Positions 16,024 to 23,564 of a stretch of DNA of 64,000 bases are shown in pieces. The notes beneath the pieces are model-generated. The model saw only the letters and a program-made list of their open reading frames with translations, was not told where the DNA came from and ran no database searches. The translations under genes were made by a program, and so were the position numbers. The stretch is from Paraburkholderia acidipaludis NBRC 101816 (GTDB lineage Bacteria > Pseudomonadota > Gammaproteobacteria > Burkholderiales > Burkholderiaceae). Where the stretch lies: NCBI RefSeq assembly GCF_000684975.1, contig NZ_BAXZ01000018.1, forward strand, positions 62,001-126,000, read 5' to 3'. Position 1 is the first letter of the stretch. Every line of letters begins with the position of its first letter.

Positions 16024-17370
16024 CTAACTACCCGCACGCACCGCCGCGTCGGCGCCTGCCTCATGCGCCTCGCGGGCATTGACCCGCGTGGCGCAAATCA
16101 GCACCGCCGCGGCAACGCCGCTTGCCGCGATCGCGTACAGCCCCGCGGCCGGCGAATGGAATGAGGCCTCCACGGCATTTTTCACATTGGGCGCGAAAAA
16201 TCCGCCCAGATTTCCGATGGCGTTGATCACCGCAAATCCGCCGGCCGCCGCGGCGCCCCCCAGGTAGGCCGCCGGGAAAGTCCAGAAAATGGGCTGCACC
16301 GTCATGATGCCCATCGTCACGAAGCACAGCGCCGTGATCGCGACAACAGGCGCCGTATGGGCCGAAACGACGAGCCCGGCCGTAATGGCGAGCGCCGAAA
16401 GCGTCGCGAAGAACTTCCGGTGACCGCTACGGACGGCAAAACCCGGATAGCATGCCCCGGCCACGATCGCGCACGCCCAGGGAATCGCCGACACGAGACC
16501 CACATGCAGGCCGACCTTGACGTGCAGCAGCGCACTCACCTGCGTCGGCAGATAGAACGCCACCCCGTAGCCCGCAATCTGGATGCAGAAGTAAAGCACT
16601 GCGAAGTGCAATAGACGCGGATCCGAAAGCGCCGCCCGGAAGCTCGTTTTTCCGTGCAGAATTTTTTCTTGCTCCTCGGCGGCCAGCACCCGGCCCAGTG
16701 CCTGCGCTTCGTCGCGCGGCAGCCAGCGTGCCTCGGCCGGCCGGTCGCACAGATAGAAGAAGGACCAGACGCCGACCATGGCCGCGAGCCCCCCTTCTAC
16801 GAGAAACATCAGTTGCCAGCCGTGCAGGCCGAACAGCCCGTCCCGTTCCAGCAGATAGCCCGACAGCGGGCCGCCCAGCATCAGCGCAAGCGGCGAGCCG
16901 AAGTAGAAGATGCCCATGATCTGGCCGCGCGAGCGGGCCGGAAACCAGTAGGTCAGATACAGCACGGCGCCCGGAAACAGCCCTGCCTCGGCGGCGCCGA
17001 GAAAAAAGCGGATCCACGCGAACAGCGTGTCGCTGCGTGCGCACGCCATCAGCGCGGATATCAGCCCCCATGTGACCATGATGCGCGACAGCCACTTGCG
17101 AGCCCCAACCTTGTGCAGCATCAGATTGCTCGGCACTTCGAACAATGCGTATGCGATGAAGAAGATACCCGCGCCGAACGCGAACGCGGTATCGCTCACC
17201 CCCGTCGATGCCTGGTAGGCCTGCTTCGCGAAGCCGATGTTCGCACGATCGAGATAGGACAGCAGGTACATCAGAATCAGAAACGGGACGATCCGCCGCT
17301 TCGCGCGGCGCACCGCACGCTCGACCAAAGCCGTCTCCGCCACCGCATCCGTCTGCGGGTTCGTCTGCAT
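16024..17370 (-). CDS. MFS transporter, anion:cation symporter (ACS) family
   Basis: 448 residues with twelve predicted membrane helices. Family signs: RIVPFLILMYLLSYLDRANIGFAK in helix 1 region (DRANIG), the loop-2 motif GARKWLSRIMVTWG and GAAEAGLFPGAVLYLTYWFP. ACS members import organic anions such as phthalate, tartrate, glucarate and galactonate. The ATG at 17370 has AAGGAG eleven bases upstream; the longer frame to 17403 has no such site. It is the third gene of a unit with the FAD dehydrogenase and the DapA-like gene, so it probably imports their substrate. Confidence 0.88.
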   Translation of the reverse strand: MQTNPQTDAVAETALVERAVRRAKRRIVPFLILMYLLSYLDRANIGFAKQAYQASTGVSDTAFAFGAGIFFIAYALFEVPSNLMLHKVGARKWLSRIMVTWGLISALMACARSDTLFAWIRFFLGAAEAGLFPGAVLYLTYWFPARSRGQIMGIFYFGSPLALMLGGPLSGYLLERDGLFGLHGWQLMFLVEGGLAAMVGVWSFFYLCDRPAEARWLPRDEAQALGRVLAAEEQEKILHGKTSFRAALSDPRLLHFAVLYFCIQIAGYGVAFYLPTQVSALLHVKVGLHVGLVSAIPWACAIVAGACYPGFAVRSGHRKFFATLSALAITAGLVVSAHTAPVVAITALCFVTMGIMTVQPIFWTFPAAYLGGAAAAGGFAVINAIGNLGGFFAPNVKNAVEASFHSPAAGLYAIAASGVAAAVLICATRVNAREAHEAGADAAVRAGS

Positions 17371-17468
17371 GGTGTCTCCTTGTCTGCTCCTGCAATGGAC
17401 CACAGGACCGATCTGGCGCCGGCCTCCTTACCCGGACATCTAGCTGCGCAGGCGTCGAACCGCGGCGG

Positions 17469-18893
17469 CTACAAGACCTTCCCCGGATTGAGCAGCTGGT
17501 GCGGATCCAGGGCGCGCTTGAGCCGCCGCATCAGAGCCAGCTCGGCTTCGCTGCGCGTGCCGGGCAGCCAGGCCTTCTTCGTGATGCCGATGCCGTGCTC
17601 CGCCGAAATCGTGCCGCCAAAGCGCTGCACGAGCGTATAGACCGTCTCGGCAATCGCTTCCTTCGGCTGCGGGGAAACGCCCGGCACGCAGGCCACGATA
17701 TGCAGGTTGCCATCGCCGATGTGGCCGTAAAAGAGGGCGACGACGCCGGGCAGGCTCTTTCGCAACGCGTCGCGGCAAGCGCCCACGTATTCGTCCATGG
17801 CAGCCACCGGCAAGCCGATGTCGAACGACTCGTGCGGCCCCAGCACCTGGGGAAATTCCGCGCAGGCGTCGCGCAGACCCCAGAACGCGTGCACGTCGGC
17901 CAACGACTGCGCAAGCGCGGCATTGGCGATCACGCCCTGCTCCATCTGCATGCCGAGCCAATGTTCGAAGCGCGGAGCGTCGAGCGCCTCGTCCATGCCC
18001 TGCGCCTCGATCAGCGCATAACAAGCGTGCTCGCCGCCCAGCGGATCGCGCACGCCGGGCACCTGTTGCGTCACCGTTCGCCAGTAGTCCGGCCACATCA
18101 CTTCGAACGCGGACAACAGCGGCCCGAGGCCCCGTCTCGCCGCGCCGAGCAACGCGACGAGTTGCGCATAGCTATCGAGTGCGCACAGCGCCGCCATCGT
18201 GCAGCCGGGTTTGGGCGAGAGCCGCAGCACGGCGCGCGTGATGATGCCGAGCGTGCCCTCGCTGCCGATGAACAGGTGCTTCAGGTCGTAGCCCGCGTTG
18301 TTCTTCAGCATCTTGTTGAGGTTGGTCACGACCGTGCCGTCGGCCAGCACGGCTTCGATCCCCAGCACCATTTCGCGCGCCATGCCGTAGCGGATCACAC
18401 GATTGCCGCCGGCATTGGTCGACAGGTTGCCGCCTATCGCGCACGAGCCGCGCGAGCCGAGATCGAGGGGGATGAAAAATCCGGCTTCGTCGGCGGCCTG
18501 CTGCACGACTTGCAGCGGTGTGCCCGCTTTCACGGTAAGCGTGGCGGATGCCGCATCGATCTCCTCGACGCCGACCATCCGTTCGAGCGACAAGGCCACC
18601 GCTCCTTCCACGGGGCGCGCGCCGCCGCAAAGGCCGGTCAGGCCGCCTTGCGGCACGACCGGCACGCGATGCTGCGCGCACAGGCGCATCGCCGTCGCGA
18701 CGCCTTCCGTATCCGCCGGCCGCACGACCGCCACCGGCCGCAGCGGACCTAGCGTGCTCCAGTCGTGCTCGTTGCGCGCGGGAATATCGGCGCCGCTTAG
18801 CACCGCGGCGGGGCCTAACGCGTCACGCAACGCCCTGAGCAGTCCTTCGTGCTGCGCAGCGGCGAGATCCTGTGCGTGCGGCTCGTGATCCAT
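17469..18893 (-). CDS. FAD-linked D-2-hydroxyacid dehydrogenase (D-lactate / D-2-hydroxyglutarate dehydrogenase family)
   Basis: 474 residues. An N-terminal PCMH-type FAD-binding domain (about 45-225; VVPQGGLTGLCGGA, GGNLSTNAGGNRVIRYGM, GSEGTLGIITRAVL) is followed by the FAD-oxidase C-terminal domain with the metal-binding GHIGDGNLH and the AEHGIGITKKAW signature. Such enzymes oxidise D-2-hydroxyacids to 2-oxoacids and pass electrons to quinone, ETF or cytochrome. The exact acid is unknown. It lies 33 bp after the DapA-like gene and 98 bp before the MFS gene, on the same strand. Confidence 0.88.
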   Translation of the reverse strand: MDHEPHAQDLAAAQHEGLLRALRDALGPAAVLSGADIPARNEHDWSTLGPLRPVAVVRPADTEGVATAMRLCAQHRVPVVPQGGLTGLCGGARPVEGAVALSLERMVGVEEIDAASATLTVKAGTPLQVVQQAADEAGFFIPLDLGSRGSCAIGGNLSTNAGGNRVIRYGMAREMVLGIEAVLADGTVVTNLNKMLKNNAGYDLKHLFIGSEGTLGIITRAVLRLSPKPGCTMAALCALDSYAQLVALLGAARRGLGPLLSAFEVMWPDYWRTVTQQVPGVRDPLGGEHACYALIEAQGMDEALDAPRFEHWLGMQMEQGVIANAALAQSLADVHAFWGLRDACAEFPQVLGPHESFDIGLPVAAMDEYVGACRDALRKSLPGVVALFYGHIGDGNLHIVACVPGVSPQPKEAIAETVYTLVQRFGGTISAEHGIGITKKAWLPGTRSEAELALMRRLKRALDPHQLLNPGKVL

Positions 18894-18926
18894 GTCGTCC
18901 TCCGTCCGTATCCGTTTCGTTTCCGG

Positions 18927-19832
18927 TCAGCCCGCGGCGAGGTCGGGGCAGGCCTCGCGCAATGCCGGGGGCAGCGCCCGCAGCGCATCGGGGCCCGCCT
19001 CGACGAGCGGACGGCGCACGCGGCGCCAGCTGTCGTCGCGCTGGCGAAGAGCGAGCAGCGCCTTCAACCAGGGGGTGAACGGCTGACTGCCCACGCCGGC
19101 CAGCAAGGCAGCGACGGTTTCATCGCTATTACCGCTGTCGCCGGCGAAGCTCGCGAGGATCGCCTCCGGCACGACGTTTGCCAGCCCACAGATCGTGCCC
19201 GCCCCACCCGCCGCGCGCGTTCGCGCAATCGTGTTCTCGGCGCCCACGTACACCTTCAGCCCAGGATGCCGCTCGATCAATCCCAGGGAGTGCTCAAGAT
19301 TGCCGCTGCTGTCCTTGATACCCTCGATCACCGCGCCATAGCGCTCCCGCAGCGTTTTGACGGCGCCATGATCGACGGAAATGCCCGAGACCTGGGGGAT
19401 GTGATAGAGAATGATGCGCAAGCGCGGATCGTCCAGCGCCTCGACCACGGTGCCGACTGCATCGGCCACGCCGGCGCTGCTCACATCCTTGAAGAAGAAC
19501 GGCGGCAACAGCAGCACGCGGCTGCAACCTCGCGCGAGCGCATGCCGCGTGAGTTCGATGGCGTCGCCCAGCGCCGCCGCGCCAGTTGCGACGATGACCT
19601 GGTGATTCGCGACGCCCGCCTCGAGCAGCGCGTCGAGCGCCGCGCGCCGCTCGTCCACCGTGAACGAAGGCCCCTCGCCCGTCGTGCCGAACAGCGTGAT
19701 TCCGTGCAGCCCGCGCCGGATCAGGTCGAGCGAGTGACGCGCCAGCAACGGCACGTTGACGCGGCCCGCCGCGTCGAGCGGCGTCGCGACCGCTGCGAAC
19801 ACCCCTTCCCCACTACCGCCTTGCAAAGTCAT
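18927..19832 (-). CDS. DapA-family (class I lyase/aldolase) protein
   Basis: 301 residues, a complete NAL/DHDPS-type TIM barrel. GTTGEG at 50-54, Tyr143 (ILYHIP) and Schiff-base Lys173 (IEGIKDSSGN) are in place. True lysine-pathway DapA is unlikely because of the catabolic setting: it is the first gene of a unit with a D-2-hydroxyacid dehydrogenase and an organic-anion permease, controlled by an FCD regulator. Cleavage of a 4-hydroxy-2-oxoacid to pyruvate, or a dehydratase reaction on a sugar acid, are both possible. The ATG at 19832 has AGGAG nine bases upstream; a candidate operator is 70 bases upstream. Confidence 0.82.
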   Translation of the reverse strand: MTLQGGSGEGVFAAVATPLDAAGRVNVPLLARHSLDLIRRGLHGITLFGTTGEGPSFTVDERRAALDALLEAGVANHQVIVATGAAALGDAIELTRHALARGCSRVLLLPPFFFKDVSSAGVADAVGTVVEALDDPRLRIILYHIPQVSGISVDHGAVKTLRERYGAVIEGIKDSSGNLEHSLGLIERHPGLKVYVGAENTIARTRAAGGAGTICGLANVVPEAILASFAGDSGNSDETVAALLAGVGSQPFTPWLKALLALRQRDDSWRRVRRPLVEAGPDALRALPPALREACPDLAAG

Positions 19833-19901
19833 GATTGCCGCTCTCCTGTCAGGTATCGCCGCGCCGGCCTGATCGCCAACCAAACACCGGCCAAACTGTG
19901 A

Positions 19902-19913
19902 CTGACATGTTAG
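19902..19913. promoter_or_regulatory. Candidate GntR operator upstream of the DapA-like operon
   Basis: CTGACATGTTAG, a near-perfect 12-bp dyad (CT.ACATGT.AG), lies 70 bases before the first gene of the catabolic unit. The identical 12-mer occurs upstream of the gntR gene at 20747-20758 and I noticed it nowhere else in the window. A shared exact dyad in front of a regulator and its presumed target is good evidence for an operator. Confidence 0.68.
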
Positions 19914-20026
19914 TGCGTTGACAATGATGCGTCAAAACGAATCAAAGCGAAACGGCACCAGGGTTTATCAGGACCGCGGCGTCAGGGCCCCGAATTACGG
20001 CCCCGAATCACATCCCTGATAGCCGC

Positions 20027-20716
20027 CTACAGACCGAAATCTCCCAGCGAGCGCTTGCGCGCATTCTCGATATGGGTTTCGAGCAGCGCGACCGCCGTAT
20101 CGATGTCGCGGGCCTTCAGCGCGGCGATCAGTTCGAGGTGTTCGCGCATCGTCGGCAGCACGACCTCCGGGGTCAGCACGACGTGCTCGAGGCGAATCAG
20201 GCGAATACGCAGGCTGTTGACGCGGTAGATGTTCGAGATGATCTCGTTACCCATCGCGTCGATCATCCTGTCGTGCAGGCCCCAATCGATCGTTTGCGCG
20301 TCGGCGACCACACTCGCGTCGATCTTCTTCGAAGACGCGCGCTTGACGATGTCCTTGTGGGCGCGCTCGAGGCGATCCAGTTCCGCGTCGGTGGCGCTCT
20401 GCACGAAATTGACGATCGCCTCCCGCTCCAGTACGAGGCGCAGCTGGAAGGCGTTGCGGATCAGCCGCAGGTCGACGTGACACACCTGCAGCCCGCGGTT
20501 CGGCACGGTGCGCAGCAGGCCTTCCGCCTCGAGGCGCGGAACCATTTCGCGAACCGCGCCGAGCGGCATGCCGGTCAGCGACATCAACTGGCGCTGCGAG
20601 ATGAACTGCCCCGGACGGATGTTGGCGTTGAGGATCTGCTGCGTGAAATTTTCGTAGGCGACGAGTCGGAGCGACTTGCCCTCCTGCTCGTCCTTGACGG
20701 TGGGAATAGAGTTCAT
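20027..20716 (-). CDS. GntR-family regulator, FadR/FCD subfamily
   Basis: 229 residues. An N-terminal winged helix (about 10-75; SQRQLMSLTGMPLGAVREMVPRLEAEGL as the region, with LTGMPLGAVREMV recognition helix) is followed by an all-helical FCD ligand domain with the metal-binding pattern spread over HDRMIDAMGNE and REHLELIAALKARD. FCD regulators usually respond to organic acids. The ATG at 20716 excludes the operator at 20747-20758, which argues for this start over the longer frame to 20806. Likely represses itself and the downstream DapA-like unit through the two identical dyads. Confidence 0.88.
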   Translation of the reverse strand: MNSIPTVKDEQEGKSLRLVAYENFTQQILNANIRPGQFISQRQLMSLTGMPLGAVREMVPRLEAEGLLRTVPNRGLQVCHVDLRLIRNAFQLRLVLEREAIVNFVQSATDAELDRLERAHKDIVKRASSKKIDASVVADAQTIDWGLHDRMIDAMGNEIISNIYRVNSLRIRLIRLEHVVLTPEVVLPTMREHLELIAALKARDIDTAVALLETHIENARKRSLGDFGL

Positions 20717-20746
20717 TGCCGGTTCCGCATGCGGGTTGACTGCTGC

Positions 20747-20758
20747 CTGACATGTTAG
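20747..20758. promoter_or_regulatory. Candidate GntR operator upstream of gntR itself
   Basis: Second copy of CTGACATGTTAG, 31 bases before the gntR ATG and inside the 91-bp gap after the serine hydrolase gene. The flanks differ from those of the first copy, so the identity is confined to the dyad, as expected of a binding site and not of a duplicated segment. Confidence 0.68.
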
Positions 20759-20807
20759 CACGCACACGGGAGCGGTTTGGCCCGCTCCCCCGGCACCGCA
20801 ACGCACC

Positions 20808-22061
20808 TCAGGCCCCGGTCTCGGTGATCGCGCTGTAGACCATCGTGCGCAATTGACGGCGCACCGGATGGGCGCTGGACGGCAGCAACTGCGTGAGGAA
20901 CAGCACGATCAGGTCCTCGGCCGGATCGACCCAGAAGAAGGTGCTGGCCGCGCCGCCCCAGAAGAAGTCGCCCGCGCTGCCGGGAATCAGCGTGGCCGCG
21001 GGCGTCAGGGTGGTCGCGAAGCCGAGGCCGAAGCCCACTCCGTCGTAGGCGGCCTCGCTGAACATCGAGCGCGAGAGGCTCGGCAGATCGAGGCCGCCCG
21101 GCAGGTGGTTGGCGGTCATCAGCGCCAGCGTCTTCGGACCCAGCAGGCGCACGCCGTCCAGCTCGCCGCGCTGCAGCAGCATGCGGGCGAAGCGCATGTA
21201 GTCGGCAGCCGTCGATACGAGGCCGCCGCCGCCCGAGACGAAGCTGGGCGGCTTGAGATACGGACTGTCACGCGGATCGTCCTGCAGCATCGGCCCTTTC
21301 TGCGAGACGACCTTCGAACCGAGCGAACCGATGGCGTAGCAGGCGCAAAAGCGCGACACCTTCTCCTCCGGCACATGGAAGGCCGTGTCGACCATGCCCA
21401 GGGGGTCGAAGATTCGCTCCTTGAGAAAGGCCTCGAACGGCATTCCGCTGACCTTGCCGACGATATAGCCGAGCACGTCGGTGGAAACGGAATAGTTCCA
21501 CGCTTCGCCCGGCGAGAATTCGAGCGGCAGCGTAGCCAGCTTCTCGATCATCTCCTCCAGCGTGCCGTCGAGCCCGATGTCGCCCAGCTTCAGCTTGCGA
21601 TAAGCGGCGTCGATATTGGTGTTCTGATGAAAGCCGTAGGTCAGGCCCGAGGTATGGCGCAGCAGATCGACCACGAGCATCGGGCGCGCGGGCGGGCGCG
21701 TCTGGAAGCTGTCCATGAAGCCGCCGGCGTGCACGCCAAGATTTTCCCAGGCCGGAATGTACTTGCTGACGGGATCGTCCAGCGCGATCTTGCACTCCTC
21801 CAGCAGCATCATGACCGCCACGGACGTGATGGGCTTGGTCATCGAATAGATGCGGAAGATCGAATTCTCGGCCAGCGGCACCTGCCGCTCGCGGTCGGCA
21901 AGACCCTGCACGGCGTTCAGCGCGAGTGCGCCGCGCCGCCACACCTGGGTGATGGCGCCTGCCAGCTTGCCGGTGGCAATATAGTTGTCGTTCATGAAGC
22001 GTTCTATCCGCTCCAGGCGTTCGCACGACATCCCCTGCTTTTCTTTGCTTCCCATCCCCAT
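20808..22061 (-). CDS. Serine hydrolase of the class C beta-lactamase / esterase fold
   Basis: 417 residues, no signal peptide, so cytoplasmic. SxxK nucleophile motif Ser73-Met-Thr-Lys76 (IYSMTKPITS) and Tyr190-Ser-Val (AWNYSVSTDVLG) match family VIII esterases; a late GG(A/G) element is seen at WGGAASTFFW. Such enzymes hydrolyse esters or lactones, and some serve in catabolism. True antibiotic resistance is not suggested because there is no export signal. AAGGAG is six bases from the ATG. It precedes gntR on the same strand and may provide the acid degraded by the next unit, for example by opening a lactone; this is inference. Confidence 0.82.
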   Translation of the reverse strand: MGMGSKEKQGMSCERLERIERFMNDNYIATGKLAGAITQVWRRGALALNAVQGLADRERQVPLAENSIFRIYSMTKPITSVAVMMLLEECKIALDDPVSKYIPAWENLGVHAGGFMDSFQTRPPARPMLVVDLLRHTSGLTYGFHQNTNIDAAYRKLKLGDIGLDGTLEEMIEKLATLPLEFSPGEAWNYSVSTDVLGYIVGKVSGMPFEAFLKERIFDPLGMVDTAFHVPEEKVSRFCACYAIGSLGSKVVSQKGPMLQDDPRDSPYLKPPSFVSGGGGLVSTAADYMRFARMLLQRGELDGVRLLGPKTLALMTANHLPGGLDLPSLSRSMFSEAAYDGVGFGLGFATTLTPAATLIPGSAGDFFWGGAASTFFWVDPAEDLIVLFLTQLLPSSAHPVRRQLRTMVYSAITETGA

Positions 22062-22142
22062 GTTCTCTCCTTTGCTGAGCGTTGCGGCTGGCTGGATCGC
22101 ATCTGGCCGAGTTCCGCCACAGTATCGGCGATTCGAGGACTT

Positions 22143-22332
22143 TCAGCAAAGACGCACGGCCATGGCGAGCGCGATCACGCGGCGTGCGCGTGCCAGCGCC
22201 GGCTTGGTCGGCCGCCAGTTGGCCCACGCCGTCACGCCGGGCCCTGAGCCGTGAATCAGCAGCACCGGAGCACCCGTTCCCGGGTCGTGGTAATTCGCCT
22301 CGTCAAAGGCCGGGAGCGATCGCCGTTTTCAC
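22143..22332 (-). pseudogene. Relic of a meta-cleavage-type alpha/beta hydrolase (N-terminal ~55 codons, frameshifted)
   Basis: The minus strand reads VKTAIAPGL from a GTG at 22332, then after a one-base shift near 22305-22308 continues FDEANYHDPGTGAPVLLIHG and SGPGVTAWANWR, ending in a stop at 22143. This is the N-terminal portion, with the HGSGPG oxyanion motif, of BphD/MhpC-like hydrolases that are normally about 285 residues. The nucleophile, acid and His parts are missing and do not continue toward the serine hydrolase. It lies two bases after the DUF4148 stop. It cannot be functional as it stands. Confidence 0.7.
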
Positions 22333-22333
22333 G

Positions 22334-22663
22334 TCACCAGTGCGTCGTGCCGGTGGCCTCTCCGGGCATGGCCTGCTCGCCCGGCGCAGGGGGCAGGCAG
22401 TCTCTCCGATACAGCACGCGCAGGCGCTGCTCGGCCGTTTGAATATCGTCCGGATAGTTGTAGTCGTCGCCGATGGCCGGGACATAGCCCACGGACTCCA
22501 GTTCGCGCAGTTCATTCTGCAGCTCGCGATGCGTGACCGGGTGATCGGTCTTCACGAAGGGGTAATCGTTGCACTGCTCAGGCGTGAGTCTCGCTCCGGC
22601 CAAAGCCGGCAACGAGAAAATGCTCAGCAAAACTAACCAGGTGCCGCGGGATAGCGTGTTCAT
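22334..22663 (-). CDS. Small secreted DUF4148-like protein
   Basis: 109 residues with a signal peptide (about 1-22, cleavage after ALA). The central part VTHRELQNELRELESVGYVP followed by DDYNYPDDIQTAEQRLRVL matches the DUF4148 pattern common in Burkholderiaceae (short helix with E.L..LE..GY.P, then YP.DIQAAE). Function is unknown; the family is small, periplasmic and often stress- or host-related in expression. Two Cys residues (31 and 89) could form a disulfide. Confidence 0.72.
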   Translation of the reverse strand: MNTLSRGTWLVLLSIFSLPALAGARLTPEQCNDYPFVKTDHPVTHRELQNELRELESVGYVPAIGDDYNYPDDIQTAEQRLRVLYRRDCLPPAPGEQAMPGEATGTTHW

Positions 22664-22926
22664 GACGAATGCCTCCGTCCAGGGCGTCGAACATTGCCAG
22701 CGTACTTCGCCGCGCCCAGGAAAGCATGCGTATCGAGGTTAAACCTTCTTCATCATGGCGCGCCGGCGGCAGCCCTGGCCGCGCGAATGGGCACCAGCGG
22801 GCGCCGGCGCCCGGCCGTGCTGCTTCGCAGCAAGCTAAACTTCTCTTCATAATTCCGCAATGGAACGGAAGGTAATCGTCAGCTATCGTGGCAGGCATGA
22901 ATCCGCGGTTCCCACGAAGGAGCATC

Positions 22927-23181
22927 ATGAAGACCCTCATCCGATTCTGTCTCGCCGCGAGCCTGGCATTCGCCACGGCGGCACACGCCCAGACGGCGAC
23001 GCAAAGCACCCAGCCCGCCAATACCGCTCCGGCAAGCACGGCCGCGAACGGCGCCGCGATGCCCGCCTACGGTCAGCCGGCACATGAAAAGACGCGCGCC
23101 GAGGTCTATCAGGAACTGGTCAGGGCCGAGCAGGATGGACAGCTCAAGTATCTGAACTCGACGCTCTATGCCCATCACTGA
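22927..23181 (+). CDS. Small secreted DUF4148 protein
   Basis: 84 residues, ATG preceded by AAGGAG. Signal peptide (about 1-22, ending AHAQ), a Thr/Ala/Ser-rich linker, and the C-terminal core KTRAEVYQELVRAEQDGQLKYLNST typical of DUF4148. It is divergent from the other DUF4148 gene (22334-22663) but of a different subtype (ends in YLNSTLYAHH). Role unknown. Confidence 0.78.
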   Translation: MKTLIRFCLAASLAFATAAHAQTATQSTQPANTAPASTAANGAAMPAYGQPAHEKTRAEVYQELVRAEQDGQLKYLNSTLYAHH

Positions 23182-23564
23182 CGGCTCCCACGCAACGACG
23201 CCAATCTGATACCTTCACGCCTTGCCGCCGCGATACGACAAACCGGTGGACAAACCGGTGCGCACGCAACTTTCCTCGCGCACCGGAATCGCCGGCAGTC
23301 TCCCCGGCGCCTCGTGTCAAGCCCGGCCCAATCATAAAAAGCTGTAAGCATCCCGCCTTTCGGCTGCAACACGCCGGCCTCACCATCTCGCCTTCCGCCT
23401 CGAGTTTTAACGACGTGGGGGCGCTCGTCCGCCTGCTCCCCGGCTTCGGCTCCCGCCACACTCCTTAACTTCGTAAGACAGACATCACGGCCGATTAATT
23501 CCTTGTCTCTACGATTGCGGCGTCTCTCAACCAGATCGTCAATCGAAAACAAGGACACCTACGG
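23182..23564. other. Leader/intergenic region of the TonB receptor operon, with tandem repeat and dyad
   Basis: This 383-bp stretch has no gene. It holds GACAAACCGGTG twice in perfect tandem (23237-23248, 23249-23260), overlapping a dyad CCGGTGCGC (23255-23263) / GCGCACCGG (23278-23286). The dyad could end the DUF4148 transcript. Closer to the receptor start the sequence is less GC-rich (about 23460-23560), where a promoter is expected; a short CTTA-N6-TAAG dyad occurs around 23463-23477. I found no clear PhoB box or Fur box by eye. Confidence 0.5.

Noticed and set aside
17371..17468. GACATCTAG upstream of the MFS gene as a third GntR operator
   Set aside because: It needs a one-base gap to align with CTGACATGTTAG and lacks the dyad.
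18927..19832. Lysine-biosynthetic dapA
   Set aside because: The fold matches, but the operon with a D-hydroxyacid dehydrogenase, permease and FCD regulator points to catabolism.
19986..20011. GGCCCCGAAT(T/C)AC repeated twice in tandem after gntR
   Set aside because: Only two units of 13 bp with no link to a start codon; likely chance or a weak terminator region.
20808..22061. Beta-lactam resistance determinant
   Set aside because: The fold is class C-like but there is no signal peptide, and the motifs fit family VIII esterases.
23182..23564. PhoB box upstream of the TonB receptor
   Set aside because: I found no pair of CTGTCAT-like 7-mers at the right spacing by eye; a matrix search would decide.
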